A DNA stretch of 38,442 bases, from positions 1 through 38,442 of the forward strand of contig JAAUQT010000024.1 in the NCBI GenBank assembly GCA_012033495.1, in the 5' to 3' direction. The notes beneath the pieces were generated by a model that worked only from the letters and a program-made list of their open reading frames with translations, searched no databases and was not told where the DNA came from. The position numbers were made by a program, and so were the translations under genes. Of this stretch, positions 1 to 8,350 are shown piece by piece. Numbering within the stretch: position 1 is the first letter of the stretch; every line of letters begins with the position of its first letter. The stretch comes from Cyanobacteria bacterium RM1_2_2 (GTDB lineage: Bacteria; Cyanobacteriota; Cyanobacteriia; Elainellales; Elainellaceae).

Positions 1-373
1 CGAAAAGATCCCCGGACAGGTTGGGCAGGGAAGGCAGTCTTAACAGGGCAGTTGCCGAAAGCACACCCATACTGCTAAAGGCAATGATCAGGGTAATTCC
101 CCAAAACTGCCAGCTTCGAGGAAACCGCAGCCGATGTGCCCACTTGCGCCGCCGTTTGGTTGGTGCAGCAGGTGCAGTATCGCTTGGAGCGGAAGGCGGC
201 ACCGTAGCAACGGGGTTTGGGCGGCGCGGCAACGGCAGATGGGCGGTTGGGTTCGCTTGTGGTGTTCCGGTAGGACGCAAGGAAGGAGTGCCCTGGTGCG
301 GCAATTTGTGTAAATCTGGATTTAACCGATCGCCCTCCGGCGTCTGATCGGATGTTCCATAATCTCCAGTCAT
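1..373 (-). CDS. Membrane-anchored protein, N-terminal part only (cut by the window edge)
   Basis: The reading frame starts at an ATG (complement of 371-373) and stays open to the left edge, giving about 124 residues. The first ~75 residues are rich in Pro, Thr and Ala and look disordered. A basic stretch (KRRRKW) follows, then a hydrophobic segment at about residues 91-113 that looks like a single membrane anchor, then a Leu/Pro-rich turn. The arrangement resembles a conserved cyanobacterial anchored protein, sometimes loosely annotated as a chromosome-segregation-like protein, with a large domain after the anchor. That identity is from memory of the family and is not secure. An opposite-strand frame at 21-347 is taken to be its shadow. 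It is transcribed divergently from rseP. Confidence 0.6.
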   Translation of the reverse strand, partial: MTGDYGTSDQTPEGDRLNPDLHKLPHQGTPSLRPTGTPQANPTAHLPLPRRPNPVATVPPSAPSDTAPAAPTKRRRKWAHRLRFPRSWQFWGITLIIAFSSMGVLSATALLRLPSLPNLSGDLF

Positions 374-1017
374 ACCCTCACCCCAGTACAGTGCAGCAAC
401 TTTAACTCTGTGCCTTCAACTCACAGTTTTGGCAACTATTTTGGCAATTAGTATAAAACAATCAAAGATAAAGCAATCAAAGATTAGAACGCAAACCAAC
501 AACTAGAACCCACTGAACAACTGATCAAATGCTTGCTTTCAGCCTCAATCAAGCCCCTCAAACTCCGCCAGAGATCGCTGAGGGTAATAAATTCAAACAG
601 GTGCAATTCGAGAGCAGATGCCTTTCGACTTCTCTCAACGCTCGAACCAAGAACGAAAGCGGGGTGAGTTCACTGACTTCCCTAACACTAGGATGGTTTT
701 GATTTTTGCTCGGCAAACTCCTGCTCGGCAAACTCCTGCTCGGCAAACTCCTGCTCGGCAAGCCCCAACTCGGCAAGCTCCTAGCAACCCTGCTATTTAC
801 GATACAGCGACTTGCGATGTATATCGGTAGTTGTTGCCATCCTACCCCTCAATTCTGGAAAGCGCTAGCTCCTCCCTAGGGTAGAGAAATCAGCAGTATT
901 GCTACTGAATACTGCCTTTTGTCCATCTTCTGTCGCTAATGTGAAGAACTTCTTTTCACCAGCCCTTTAGAATAGTCAAAAGACAGAATCATAAGATCAA
1001 TCCAGCCTTTGAAATCT
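374..1017. other. Intergenic gap with tandem repeats, no convincing gene
   Basis: This 644-base gap separates the left-edge gene from rseP. It holds two short tandem duplications: a 12-bp unit (ttttggcaacta) at 427-450 and a 15-bp unit (aaaacaatcaaagat) at 455-484. It also holds a five-copy 15-bp repeat at 708-782. Promoters for both divergent genes should lie here, but I could not assign -35/-10 boxes with confidence. Short frames on both strands across the repeat encode only repeat-derived peptides. Confidence 0.6.
708..782. repeat. Tandem repeat, five copies of a 15-bp unit
   Basis: The unit GCTCGGCAAACTCCT occurs three times exactly (708-752), then as two diverged copies (753-782) with changes such as GCAAGCCCCA. 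The period is a multiple of three, so both strands show short open frames with a pentapeptide repeat (for example ARQTP). I read these as by-products of the repeat rather than a gene. Confidence 0.85.
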
Positions 1018-2109
1018 ATGTCAGTTTTAGCGCCTTTAGCCTCGATTGGAGTTCTTGCTCTTTTGATTGTGGTTCATGAACTGGGGCACTTTTTAGCAGC
1101 CCGGTTGCAAGGAATTCATGTCAACCGCTTTTCAATTGGGTTTGGCCCCATCTTATGGAAGTATCAAGGACGCCGTACCGAATATGCGCTGCGCGGCATT
1201 CCTTTAGGAGGCTTCGTAGGCTTTCCAGACGATGACCCCGACAGCGAGATTCCACCCAACGACCCCAACTTGCTGCGAAATCGCCCTATTTTGGATCGGG
1301 CAATTGTGATCAGTGCTGGTGTGATTGCCAACCTGATTTTTGCTTATCTGGTGTTTGTGATGCAGTTCAGTACAGTCGGGATTCCCGAAGGGGTCTACGA
1401 GCCAGGCGTTGTGGTTCCAGAAGTAACTGCGTTGGATTCGCCGGCCGCCCAAGCTGGCATCCGTTCACGAGACGTGATTTTGGCAGTCGATGGCGAAGAA
1501 CTTGGCGCTGCTGATGCTGCCATGCGCACCTTAATGGATAAAATCCGCGCCCACCCTAACGAAACAGTGGAATTAAAGGTGCAGCGAGGCGAGCAGCAGT
1601 TGGATGTGAACGTTGTGCCGCAGGTTGGCGAAGATGGCGTCGCTCGAATTGGGGTTCAACTTGCGCCCAATGCAGGCTACCGTCCGCCGAAAAGCTTTTT
1701 TGAAATCTTTAGACGAGCGGCTGAGGTGTTTCAAAGAGTCTTGGTGGCAACCGTTCAGGGCTTTTGGTCGCTGATTACTGATTTCGGTTCGATGGCGGAT
1801 CAGGTATCTGGGCCGGTCAAAATTGTCGAAAAAGGAGCACAACTGGCTGCTTCCAATGCCACCGATCTATTTTTCTTTACGGCCATTATCAGTATCAACC
1901 TCGCCATCATCAACATTCTGCCGTTGCCTGCTCTAGACGGTGGACAGTTGGTATTTCTGTTGCTTGAAGGATTGCGCGGCAAACCCGTTCCAAGTCGCAT
2001 TCAGGAAAATGTAATGCAAACTGGACTGGTGCTGCTGCTGGGCTTGGGCATTTTTCTGATTGTGAGAGACACAACTCAACTGGAAGTGGTACAACGACTG
2101 TTTCAATAG
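1018..2109 (+). CDS. rseP: RseP-type site-2 intramembrane metalloprotease (M50)
   Basis: This is a zinc protease embedded in the membrane that cuts transmembrane substrates such as anti-sigma factors (regulated intramembrane proteolysis). With the ATG at 1018 the protein has 363 residues. The zinc motif HELGH is at residues 20-24 in the first membrane helix, a PDZ domain lies at about 115-205, and the second active-site motif LDGG is near 306-309 in a C-terminal membrane segment. A TTG at 1009 in the same frame would add three residues, but the ATG matches the usual start of this family. The stop codon lies in a 12-bp unit that is immediately duplicated (2101-2124). The substrate cannot be told from this window. 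nth follows in the same direction after about 245 bases. Confidence 0.95.
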   Translation: MSVLAPLASIGVLALLIVVHELGHFLAARLQGIHVNRFSIGFGPILWKYQGRRTEYALRGIPLGGFVGFPDDDPDSEIPPNDPNLLRNRPILDRAIVISAGVIANLIFAYLVFVMQFSTVGIPEGVYEPGVVVPEVTALDSPAAQAGIRSRDVILAVDGEELGAADAAMRTLMDKIRAHPNETVELKVQRGEQQLDVNVVPQVGEDGVARIGVQLAPNAGYRPPKSFFEIFRRAAEVFQRVLVATVQGFWSLITDFGSMADQVSGPVKIVEKGAQLAASNATDLFFFTAIISINLAIINILPLPALDGGQLVFLLLEGLRGKPVPSRIQENVMQTGLVLLLGLGIFLIVRDTTQLEVVQRLFQ

Positions 2110-2278
2110 CAGTTTCAATAGCAGTTCAGGCAAACATAAAAAAAGCAGGAAACAAAAAGCAGGAAATAAAGTGCTTCTGCTGCCATAAAATTGAGCGACG
2201 GTGGAAGCATTAGGAACGGAGCCTAGGTACAGCCCTGTACAAAGAACTGCCCCCCTTCTGTTTGCCCCCCTTCTGTTT
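2101..2278. repeat. Three tandem duplications between rseP and nth
   Basis: Three separate two-copy repeats lie here: tttcaatagcag at 2101-2112 and 2113-2124 (covering the rseP stop codon), aaaaagcaggaaac/t at 2140-2153 and 2154-2167, and a 15-bp unit with six C residues followed by ttctgttt at 2249-2263 and 2264-2278. The units differ in sequence, so these are independent local duplications. Confidence 0.85.
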
Positions 2279-2354
2279 GCCCATATCCTGTCCTACCTCC
2301 CAAATCAGCGCATCTTATCTAGATAAGGCAACTCACCCTCTATCCCTTCTCTTT

Positions 2355-3059
2355 GTGGTAACGACACGCAAACCAGGAGCTAAAAAGCGGGCGCTTGAGA
2401 TTCTGTCTCGATTAAAGCGCCTTTATCCAGAAGCTCCTTGCACGCTCAACTACGAAACGCCTGTTCAGCTATTGGTGGCAACCATTCTTTCGGCTCAATG
2501 CACCGATGAACGGGTTAATCTCGTCACGCCAGAATTGTTTCGCCGCTTTCCGGATGCCGCAGCGTTAGCAGGTGCTGATCTGACAGAAATTGAAACCTTG
2601 GTGCGCTCGACCGGCTTCTATCGCAATAAGGCGAAAAATATTCAGGCAGCCTGCCGGATGATTATGACAGAGTTTGGCGGACAAGTGCCTCAAACCATGG
2701 AAGAACTGCTGCGACTAGCAGGGGTGGCTCGCAAAACGGCAAATGTGGTCTTGGCTCACGCTTACGGCATCCATGCTGGAGTCACCGTTGATACACACGT
2801 CAAGCGGCTCAGCGCTCGATTAGGGTTAACCAAAGCCACTGACCCCATGCGGATCGAGCAAGACTTGATGAAACTGCTGCCCCAACCTGATTGGGAAAAC
2901 TGGTCGATTCGCTTGATTTATCACGGTCGGGCGGTTTGTAATGCTCGCAATCCGGCTTGTGCCGCATGTGTATTGGCAGATTTGTGTCCTTCAGTGTGTG
3001 CTTCAGCCACCAGCGTGTTGCCTCAAGTGCCGCCACCTAGCTCGGAAATGCCCTTATGA
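2355..3059 (+). CDS. nth: Endonuclease III (base excision DNA glycosylase/AP lyase)
   Basis: This bifunctional DNA glycosylase/AP lyase removes oxidised pyrimidines. Starting at GTG 2355 it has 234 residues, close to the family length of about 210-230. The helix-hairpin-helix GVARKTANV carries the catalytic Lys127, and VDTHV carries the catalytic Asp146. Four cysteines with spacing C-x6-C-x2-C-x5-C (Cys195, 202, 205, 211) form the [4Fe-4S] site. An upstream TTG at 2262 keeps the frame open, but the extra ~31 residues are unlike the family and cross a tandem repeat, so I prefer 2355; no Shine-Dalgarno site is visible. The stop overlaps the next gene's start by four bases (ATGA), so the two are probably co-transcribed. 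Confidence 0.93.
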   Translation: MVTTRKPGAKKRALEILSRLKRLYPEAPCTLNYETPVQLLVATILSAQCTDERVNLVTPELFRRFPDAAALAGADLTEIETLVRSTGFYRNKAKNIQAACRMIMTEFGGQVPQTMEELLRLAGVARKTANVVLAHAYGIHAGVTVDTHVKRLSARLGLTKATDPMRIEQDLMKLLPQPDWENWSIRLIYHGRAVCNARNPACAACVLADLCPSVCASATSVLPQVPPPSSEMPL

Positions 3060-4510
3060 GCAAACCTACAATCATTTGCGTTGATGATGAGCCGACGGTT
3101 CTAGAAAGTCTGAAGATCGAGCTTAAGCAAATTTTGGGCGACACTTGCCTAATCGAAACAGCCGAGAGTGCGGAAGAAGCGCTGGAATTGTTTGATGAAC
3201 TCCAAACCGATCAGTCTGAAATTGCCCTTGTGCTGGCAGATCACATCATGCCGGGAACTCGGGGCGATGAGTTGCTGAAGCAGATTCACACTCGCTCACC
3301 GGAAACGTTCGGCATTATGGTGACAGGACATGCTGATCTCGAAGTCATCGGCAATCTGATTCGGACAGCCAAGCTGCACTGCTACATTGCCAAGCCGTGG
3401 CAGTCAAACGATTTACGTTCAACCGTTTTAGAAGCGATTCAAAGCTATCAGCAGACGCGGCAACTCGAAGCGCAAAATGCGGCGCTTCAGCAAACGGTTC
3501 AGCAGCTTCAAAACTCGATTGGCGAATTAAGGCAATCGGAAGAACAGCTTTGGCGGCAGGTTCAACAGCAGGAAGCGCTGAGCCGCGTTTATTTGGCGTT
3601 TGCAGCCCAGCAATCTCAGCTTTTTCAAGCCACGCAGACGCAGATACAGGGATTGGAACAGTCCAACCAACTCAAGGATGATTTTCTAGAAGCGATCTCC
3701 CATGAGTTGCGTGCTCCCATCTCAAACATTCGCATGGCAACCCAAATGCTAGAAGTGCGGCTACGCCAGTTGTCCAATAGTGACACCCTTGCCCAGTGCG
3801 ATCGATATTTTCAGATTTTGCGTACCGAATGCCAGCGAGAAGCCGCTCTCCTCACCGATATGCTGGACTTACTTCGACTCGACAACGACAACGACCCACT
3901 CAACCTTTCCACCATTCACCTGAATCTATGGCTGCCCCATGTGGCAGAACCTTTCATTGAACGAATGCGGGAACGAGAGCAGCAGCTTGTGATTAATTTG
4001 CCTGCAAATTTGCCCACGCTGACAACTGACCTTGCCCACCTAGAACGCAGCCTCACCGAGTTGTTGACCAATGCTTGGAAATATACGCCAATCCACCAAA
4101 CGGTTACAATCACAGCACAGATAGTCCCCAGCACGTCTGACCGACCCCTGGCTGCCACCGCAACTGCCCCCTCTCGGCTTTCCATCCCTCCTCTGGTGTC
4201 AATGCCGCCGCAATTGCTAGTCTGGATTAGCATCACCAATACGGGAGTTGAAATTCCGGTGGAGGAGCACGAGCGAATTTTTAGCTATTTTTACCGCATC
4301 TCCAACCACAATTTCTGGCATCAGCGCGGTACGGGGCTAGGATTAGCGATCGTCAAAAAACGAGTTGAAAAGCTGCGCGGTTCGATTGGCATCACCAGTC
4401 AGCAAGGCTCCACTACGTTTACCATCAAACTGCCGCTACATCCCATTGAGCCATCCCATTCAAACGACTACTATCAAAATGAATTAGACCTACCCGATTT
4501 GAGTCGCTAG
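3056..4510 (+). CDS. REC-coiled coil-histidine kinase
   Basis: This soluble two-component protein has its receiver domain at the N-terminus. The REC domain spans about residues 5-125, with acidic pair Asp10/Asp11, phospho-acceptor Asp62, Thr90 and Lys113 (the KPW form seen in RpfG-like receivers). A Gln-rich coiled coil follows at about 130-205. A HisKA domain has His216 in ISHELRAP. The ATPase domain (about 320-465) has an N box (LTNAWKYT) and a G2 box ([11 protein letters not shown]). The G1 box reads NTGVEI instead of DxGxG, a variant I recall from other cyanobacterial kinases. It overlaps nth by four bases. There is no membrane segment, so it probably receives phosphate from, or relays it to, another kinase. 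The signal is unknown. Confidence 0.88.
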   Translation: MSKPTIICVDDEPTVLESLKIELKQILGDTCLIETAESAEEALELFDELQTDQSEIALVLADHIMPGTRGDELLKQIHTRSPETFGIMVTGHADLEVIGNLIRTAKLHCYIAKPWQSNDLRSTVLEAIQSYQQTRQLEAQNAALQQTVQQLQNSIGELRQSEEQLWRQVQQQEALSRVYLAFAAQQSQLFQATQTQIQGLEQSNQLKDDFLEAISHELRAPISNIRMATQMLEVRLRQLSNSDTLAQCDRYFQILRTECQREAALLTDMLDLLRLDNDNDPLNLSTIHLNLWLPHVAEPFIERMREREQQLVINLPANLPTLTTDLAHLERSLTELLTNAWKYTPIHQTVTITAQIVPSTSDRPLAATATAPSRLSIPPLVSMPPQLLVWISITNTGVEIPVEEHERIFSYFYRISNHNFWHQRGTGLGLAIVKKRVEKLRGSIGITSQQGSTTFTIKLPLHPIEPSHSNDYYQNELDLPDLSR

Positions 4511-4724
4511 AGCATGAAGGACAAGGCACTCACTGCAATGACGATGCAATGACTATTACTTTTTATTCAAATTGTTCGCAAATGAACCAGAAAAGCTCTA
4601 GAAGATAGAGTAAAAGTTTCGTATCCTGCAATGTCTCTGCTAGAGACGGCTAGTTGGCATACAGTTGTGTTTGAGACAGGTTATCGAATCAACGGGATGT
4701 GATGTGGCCAAAATCTTCAGCCCC

Positions 4725-6212
4725 ATGAGCCAAGCGCACCAAGAGCACAGCCAGTCTCCTATGAATATTCTCGTCGTTGACGACACGCCCGACAGTTTAC
4801 GGCTGCTCGTGAGCATTTTGGGTGAAAGAGGCTACAAAGTTCGGGCCGCCCCCAGTGGCAAACTGGCGATAGCTGCTGCCCAAACGCTTCCCCCTGATCT
4901 GATCTTGCTCGATATCAACATGCCCGACCTAGATGGCTACGAAGTGTGTCGGCGGCTCAAGCAAGACCAGCGCACCCAGGCTGTGCCCGTGATTTTTCTC
5001 AGCGCTTGGAGCGATGTGTTTGATAAAGTTAAAGCGTTTGCGGTCGGAGGAGTCGATTACATTACCAAACCTTTCCAAATTGAGGAGGCTATTGCTCGAA
5101 TTAAAACCCATCTCACCCTCTGTTCGTTGCAAAATACGCTGAAGCAAAAAAACGCAGACCTTACTCAAACCCTGAATCAACTCAAAGCGACACAAGAGCA
5201 CCTGATCCAAACCGAAAAAATGGCTGCTTTGGGTCAACTCGTCGCCAACGTAGCTCACGAGATCAACACACCGCTAGGAGCTATTCACTCTTCTGCCGAA
5301 ATTATTCATCATTTCCTGACGCAAAATCTAGAATCTGTAACTCATCTGCTGCAAACGATCGCCCCAGAACACCAGGATGCTTTCTTTCTGCTACTCCAGC
5401 GCTCGACTGAGGCAATGCCAGTTCTAGCGGGCTTTTCTAGCCGTGAGAAACGCCAATTCAAACGCCTGCTGCAACAGCAGCTAGAAATTTTAATGATTGC
5501 CGATGCTGACGTTATTGCAGATACCTTAGTAGATATTGGTGTCTACGAGAGGATTGATCCCTTTTTGAATTTGCTGACCCACCCAGACGGCCGCCAGATT
5601 CTAGATACGGTCTATCAGTTGTCGAGCCTGCAAAAGAGCACTCGCACCATTCTTAGCGCCACCGATCGAGCCGCCAGAACAGTGTTGGCCCTGAAGCGCT
5701 ACGTTCACCAAGATTTCAGTGGCACGAAAACTGCAACCGATCTGATTGAAGGCATTGAAACCGCTTTGACGCTGCATCTCAACCAAATTAAGCGCGGCGT
5801 TGCCCTCGTCAGAAATTACGCTGATTTTCCGGTTATTCTGGCTTTTCCTGACGAATTAAATCAAATGTGGACAAATTTATTTAACAATGCCCTTTATGCC
5901 ATGAACTATCAGGGAACTTTAACCATTACCGTCAAAAGCACCGCTTCTGAGATCCAAATTGATGTCACCGACACGGGCAAAGGCATTTCACCTGAACTTC
6001 AGTCCAAAATTTTTGAGCCGTTTTTTACAACGAAGCCAACCGGAGAAGGCAGCGGACTGGGGTTAAGCATTGTCAAAAAAATTGTTGACCACCACGCCGG
6101 GCGCATCGAACTCAGCAGCCACCCCGGACAAACCACTTTTTCTGTCTTCCTGCCGCTGCATCTTCCTCACGATCATTCTCCAACCAATCTACCCGAAATG
6201 ACCGAAACCTAG
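4725..6212 (+). CDS. REC-histidine kinase hybrid
   Basis: This cytoplasmic protein of 495 residues has an N-terminal receiver and a C-terminal kinase. The REC domain begins with ILVVDD and has phospho-acceptor Asp63 in LLDINMP. A coiled coil leads to HisKA with His176 in the VAHEINTPLGAI form. A cyanobacterial-type helical insert of about 120 residues follows, then the ATPase domain with N box (LFNNALYAM), G1 (DTGKGI), F (FEPFFTTK) and G2 (GEGSGLGLSIVKK), all intact. A TTG at 4665 extends the frame, and a later ATG lies at 4761. I chose 4725 because it precedes the REC core by a short linker; no strong Shine-Dalgarno site decides it. It lies 214 bases after the other REC-kinase and may act with it. 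Confidence 0.88.
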   Translation: MSQAHQEHSQSPMNILVVDDTPDSLRLLVSILGERGYKVRAAPSGKLAIAAAQTLPPDLILLDINMPDLDGYEVCRRLKQDQRTQAVPVIFLSAWSDVFDKVKAFAVGGVDYITKPFQIEEAIARIKTHLTLCSLQNTLKQKNADLTQTLNQLKATQEHLIQTEKMAALGQLVANVAHEINTPLGAIHSSAEIIHHFLTQNLESVTHLLQTIAPEHQDAFFLLLQRSTEAMPVLAGFSSREKRQFKRLLQQQLEILMIADADVIADTLVDIGVYERIDPFLNLLTHPDGRQILDTVYQLSSLQKSTRTILSATDRAARTVLALKRYVHQDFSGTKTATDLIEGIETALTLHLNQIKRGVALVRNYADFPVILAFPDELNQMWTNLFNNALYAMNYQGTLTITVKSTASEIQIDVTDTGKGISPELQSKIFEPFFTTKPTGEGSGLGLSIVKKIVDHHAGRIELSSHPGQTTFSVFLPLHLPHDHSPTNLPEMTET

Positions 6213-6276
6213 CTGAGCAGATTGAGCCGCACTCGATACAATGAAACAGGTCTGCTGCTGGGTTGGAATAGTCTGC

Positions 6277-6675
6277 ATGTTGAGTAAACCCAAAGATCGG
6301 AGAGTTGCCGCACTGTTGGCATTTGCAGGTATTTTAATCCCTGGACTGCACAAATTTTATCTCGGTCAGATGCGCTGGGGGGTTGGCTATCTGATGTTAG
6401 GTTGGGTGACGCCGATCTCGGTTTCAAAAATTGCCAGCGTCGCTGAAGGTTTTTGGTATCTGTTTCAAGACTGCGAAGATTTTGACCGCCGCTTTAATTC
6501 AGCCCATTTTGGTCAGGAGTTTCGTTCAAGCTCGATTTCGTCAACGACTCCCATTGCTTCGGTCAGCCTGTTGGCTGATGCGATCCGCCAGTTAGAACAA
6601 TTGCGGCAAGACGGACTGATCTCAGAATACGAATTTGAGCAAAAGCGACGGCAGTTTATCGATCGAATCAGGTAG
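6277..6675 (+). CDS. TM2 domain protein with C-terminal SHOCT motif
   Basis: This is a small membrane protein of 132 residues. Residues ~8-60 form a TM2 domain: two hydrophobic segments around a short turn with the typical G-x-HKFYLGQ-x-x-xG motif. The C-terminal ~30 residues (IRQLEQLRQDGLISEYEFEQ and on) match the SHOCT oligomerisation motif. An upstream ATG at 6241 would add 12 residues, but the start at 6277 fits the family better. The next gene starts seven bases later, so the pair are probably co-transcribed. The molecular role of TM2 proteins is not settled. Confidence 0.8.
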   Translation: MLSKPKDRRVAALLAFAGILIPGLHKFYLGQMRWGVGYLMLGWVTPISVSKIASVAEGFWYLFQDCEDFDRRFNSAHFGQEFRSSSISSTTPIASVSLLADAIRQLEQLRQDGLISEYEFEQKRRQFIDRIR

Positions 6676-6682
6676 GAGCGCT

Positions 6683-7255
6683 ATGACAGTGGCAGATTGG
6701 TGGAATCGCTGGATGCAACGGCGACCGATGCAACCGCCTCCGCTAGGCGAGCGACTCAGTGATCTTTACCGTGATCCTTACTATCGGTTTCGTTCGGTGA
6801 CAGAACTGCGCAAGGCAGCGAACTCAGGGCAAAGAATTGATGTGAACCAAGCCACTGTCGATGATTGGCTACGCCTGCCAGGTTTGTCGATCCATCAAGC
6901 CCGACTGCTGGTAACGCTCAGCCAGTCGGGTGTGCCTTTTCACAGTTTAGAAGATATTGCGGCCGCGCTCAGTTTGCCTGTGCAGCGATTACAGCCTCTC
7001 GCCCCGATTCTGCAATTCTGCTATTACGAGCATGATGCTGGGCTGCCGTTCATCAACCCAAACTGGGCAACAATAGAGCAGTTGAGCCAAATTCCTGGAA
7101 TTGACCCAACTTTGGCAGAACGTATCCTGAGCGAGCGGCAGCAACGAGGCGCTTATCGAAATCTGCTCGACTTTCAGCAACGGCTAAGGCTATCTCATCA
7201 ACAGCTTGCTGAACTGATGCATTTTTTGAGATTTAACCCCGGAATCCAGCCCTAA
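6683..7255 (+). CDS. Helix-hairpin-helix (ComEA-like) protein
   Basis: The protein of 190 residues has two ComEA-type helix-hairpin-helix regions. One is near residues 55-105 (IDVNQATVDDWLRLPGLS) and one near 120-175 (FINPNWATIEQLSQIPGID). Such motifs bind DNA non-specifically, often in competence or DNA-processing proteins. There is no signal peptide, unlike the secreted ComEA receptor, so it is more likely cytoplasmic. The ATG at 6683 has a GGAG sequence about eight bases upstream; the frame is open further upstream, into the preceding gene, but that extension is not expected to be coding. It converges on lepB. Confidence 0.78.
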   Translation: MTVADWWNRWMQRRPMQPPPLGERLSDLYRDPYYRFRSVTELRKAANSGQRIDVNQATVDDWLRLPGLSIHQARLLVTLSQSGVPFHSLEDIAAALSLPVQRLQPLAPILQFCYYEHDAGLPFINPNWATIEQLSQIPGIDPTLAERILSERQQRGAYRNLLDFQQRLRLSHQQLAELMHFLRFNPGIQP

Positions 7256-7271
7256 ATTCACTAAAAATCGC

Positions 7272-7952
7272 CTAGTTGAGCCTGCCAAATCGATCAAACG
7301 GAAAAAACCGTAAAATCGCTCGTCCAATAATATTTTGCTGCGGCAAAAAGCCCCATACATGGGAATCGTTGCTGTTGTTGCGATTGTCTCCCATCACAAA
7401 AACCTTGCCTACTGGAACCTGCACTTCCGGCATTTCATAGGCAGGCGGCTCAGCAATGTAGGCTTCCGGCAAAGGCTGACCGTTCAGGTAAACGGCTCCA
7501 TCCTGAACCTTAATGCTGTCGCCCGATGTACCAATCACCCGCTTAATGAACGCCTTGTCGGGGAGAAAGCCAAACTGCTCTAGAAACTGGGAGGGCGGCT
7601 CAAACACCACAATGTCACCCGTCTGGGGCGGATGCAGCCGATAGCCCACTTTTTCGATGACCAACCGATCTCCCACCAGCAACGTTGGCTCCATTGAATT
7701 CGACGGAATATAGCGCGGTTCTGCCACAAAAACTCGAATCAAGATAGCCAACGCTAGCGCAATCGCTAAAATTTGCACGTTTTCTCGCTGCGAGTCGCGC
7801 AGACGCACCCACCAAGATGTGCTTTGCCCAGATTGGACGGACGCCTGCTGCCCGTTGCCATCTACATCGGTAGAAGGGATATTAGGAGAAGGGATGTGAG
7901 GCGAGCGAGAAACTGGCTGGTCGGCAGGTTGAGCATCAGGTTGAGTTGGCAT
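7272..7952 (-). CDS. lepB: Signal peptidase I
   Basis: Leader peptidase cleaves signal peptides on the outer face of the membrane. The protein of 226 residues has a Pro-rich cytoplasmic tail, one membrane anchor at about residues 58-76, the catalytic Ser86 in PSNSMEPT, and the general base Lys137 in FIKRVIG. The conserved box GDNRNNSNDSHVWG lies near the C-terminus. The start is the ATG ending at 7952. It converges on the helix-hairpin-helix gene across a 16-base gap. Cyanobacteria often carry two lepB paralogues; which one this is cannot be decided here. Confidence 0.94.
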   Translation of the reverse strand: MPTQPDAQPADQPVSRSPHIPSPNIPSTDVDGNGQQASVQSGQSTSWWVRLRDSQRENVQILAIALALAILIRVFVAEPRYIPSNSMEPTLLVGDRLVIEKVGYRLHPPQTGDIVVFEPPSQFLEQFGFLPDKAFIKRVIGTSGDSIKVQDGAVYLNGQPLPEAYIAEPPAYEMPEVQVPVGKVFVMGDNRNNSNDSHVWGFLPQQNIIGRAILRFFPFDRFGRLN

Positions 7953-8055
7953 ATTAAATCACAAAACCAAGATTAAGTCTGAAGATAGGACTCATTTAAT
8001 CCTAAAGTTTTTATACTCCGATCAGCATAGAAAACCTGGATAGGAGGTCAACTGA

Positions 8056-8271
8056 ATGGCAACTGAAGCTGAAGCAAATACATGGTACGTCTTGAAGCAC
8101 GCAGACGGGCACTGTGAAGTCACCCAAATTGACATGGGTGAGGGCAGTGCTCCGGGAGAAGAGGAAGAAGAGAAATCCCCTCAAGAGCAGTGGGGGCCCT
8201 TTGCTAGCGAAGATGAGGCTAATGCTCGTCGGGTGGGTCTAATTCGAGCGGGCAAGTGTCAGCCTCAGTAA
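8056..8271 (+). CDS. Small acidic conserved cyanobacterial protein
   Basis: The protein has 71 residues, a central Glu-rich stretch (about residues 31-41), and short conserved-looking ends: NTWYVLKHADGHCEV near the start and ARRVGLIRAGKCQP at the end. A strong Shine-Dalgarno sequence (TAGGAGGT) lies about eight bases before the ATG, which supports translation. I recognise the pattern from other cyanobacterial genomes but know of no function. There is no membrane segment or signal peptide. It is divergent from lepB and converges on the ctp gene. Confidence 0.8.
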   Translation: MATEAEANTWYVLKHADGHCEVTQIDMGEGSAPGEEEEEKSPQEQWGPFASEDEANARRVGLIRAGKCQPQ

Positions 8272-8283
8272 AACAGGCAGAAA

Positions 8284-8322
8284 GCGTGGGTTTCGAGTAG
8301 AAGTCAACTCAAAACCCATCGC
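8284..8322. terminator. Stem-loop between convergent genes
   Basis: An imperfect inverted repeat (arms beginning gcgtgggtttcgagt and ending actcaaaacccatcgc) forms a long stem with one internal mismatch and small bulges. It sits between the end of the small acidic gene and the end of the ctp gene. There is no T run, so a bidirectional terminator is a fair guess, not a certainty. Confidence 0.5.
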
Positions 8323-8350
8323 TCAAATCCTCTGGCTTAGCAGCCCAAGC

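Noticed and set aside
21-347. Plus-strand frame of 108 codons at the left edge
   Set aside because: The minus strand gives a better protein (Pro-rich head, basic patch, membrane anchor), so the plus frame is taken as its shadow.
618-830. Open frame with an ARQTP pentapeptide repeat
   Set aside because: The repeat is a 15-bp tandem array that opens frames on both strands. No ribosome site and no recognisable domain were seen.
2226-2240. Near-palindrome ggtacagccctgtac as a LexA-type site upstream of nth
   Set aside because: The spacing between the half-sites does not fit the cyanobacterial LexA consensus that I know.
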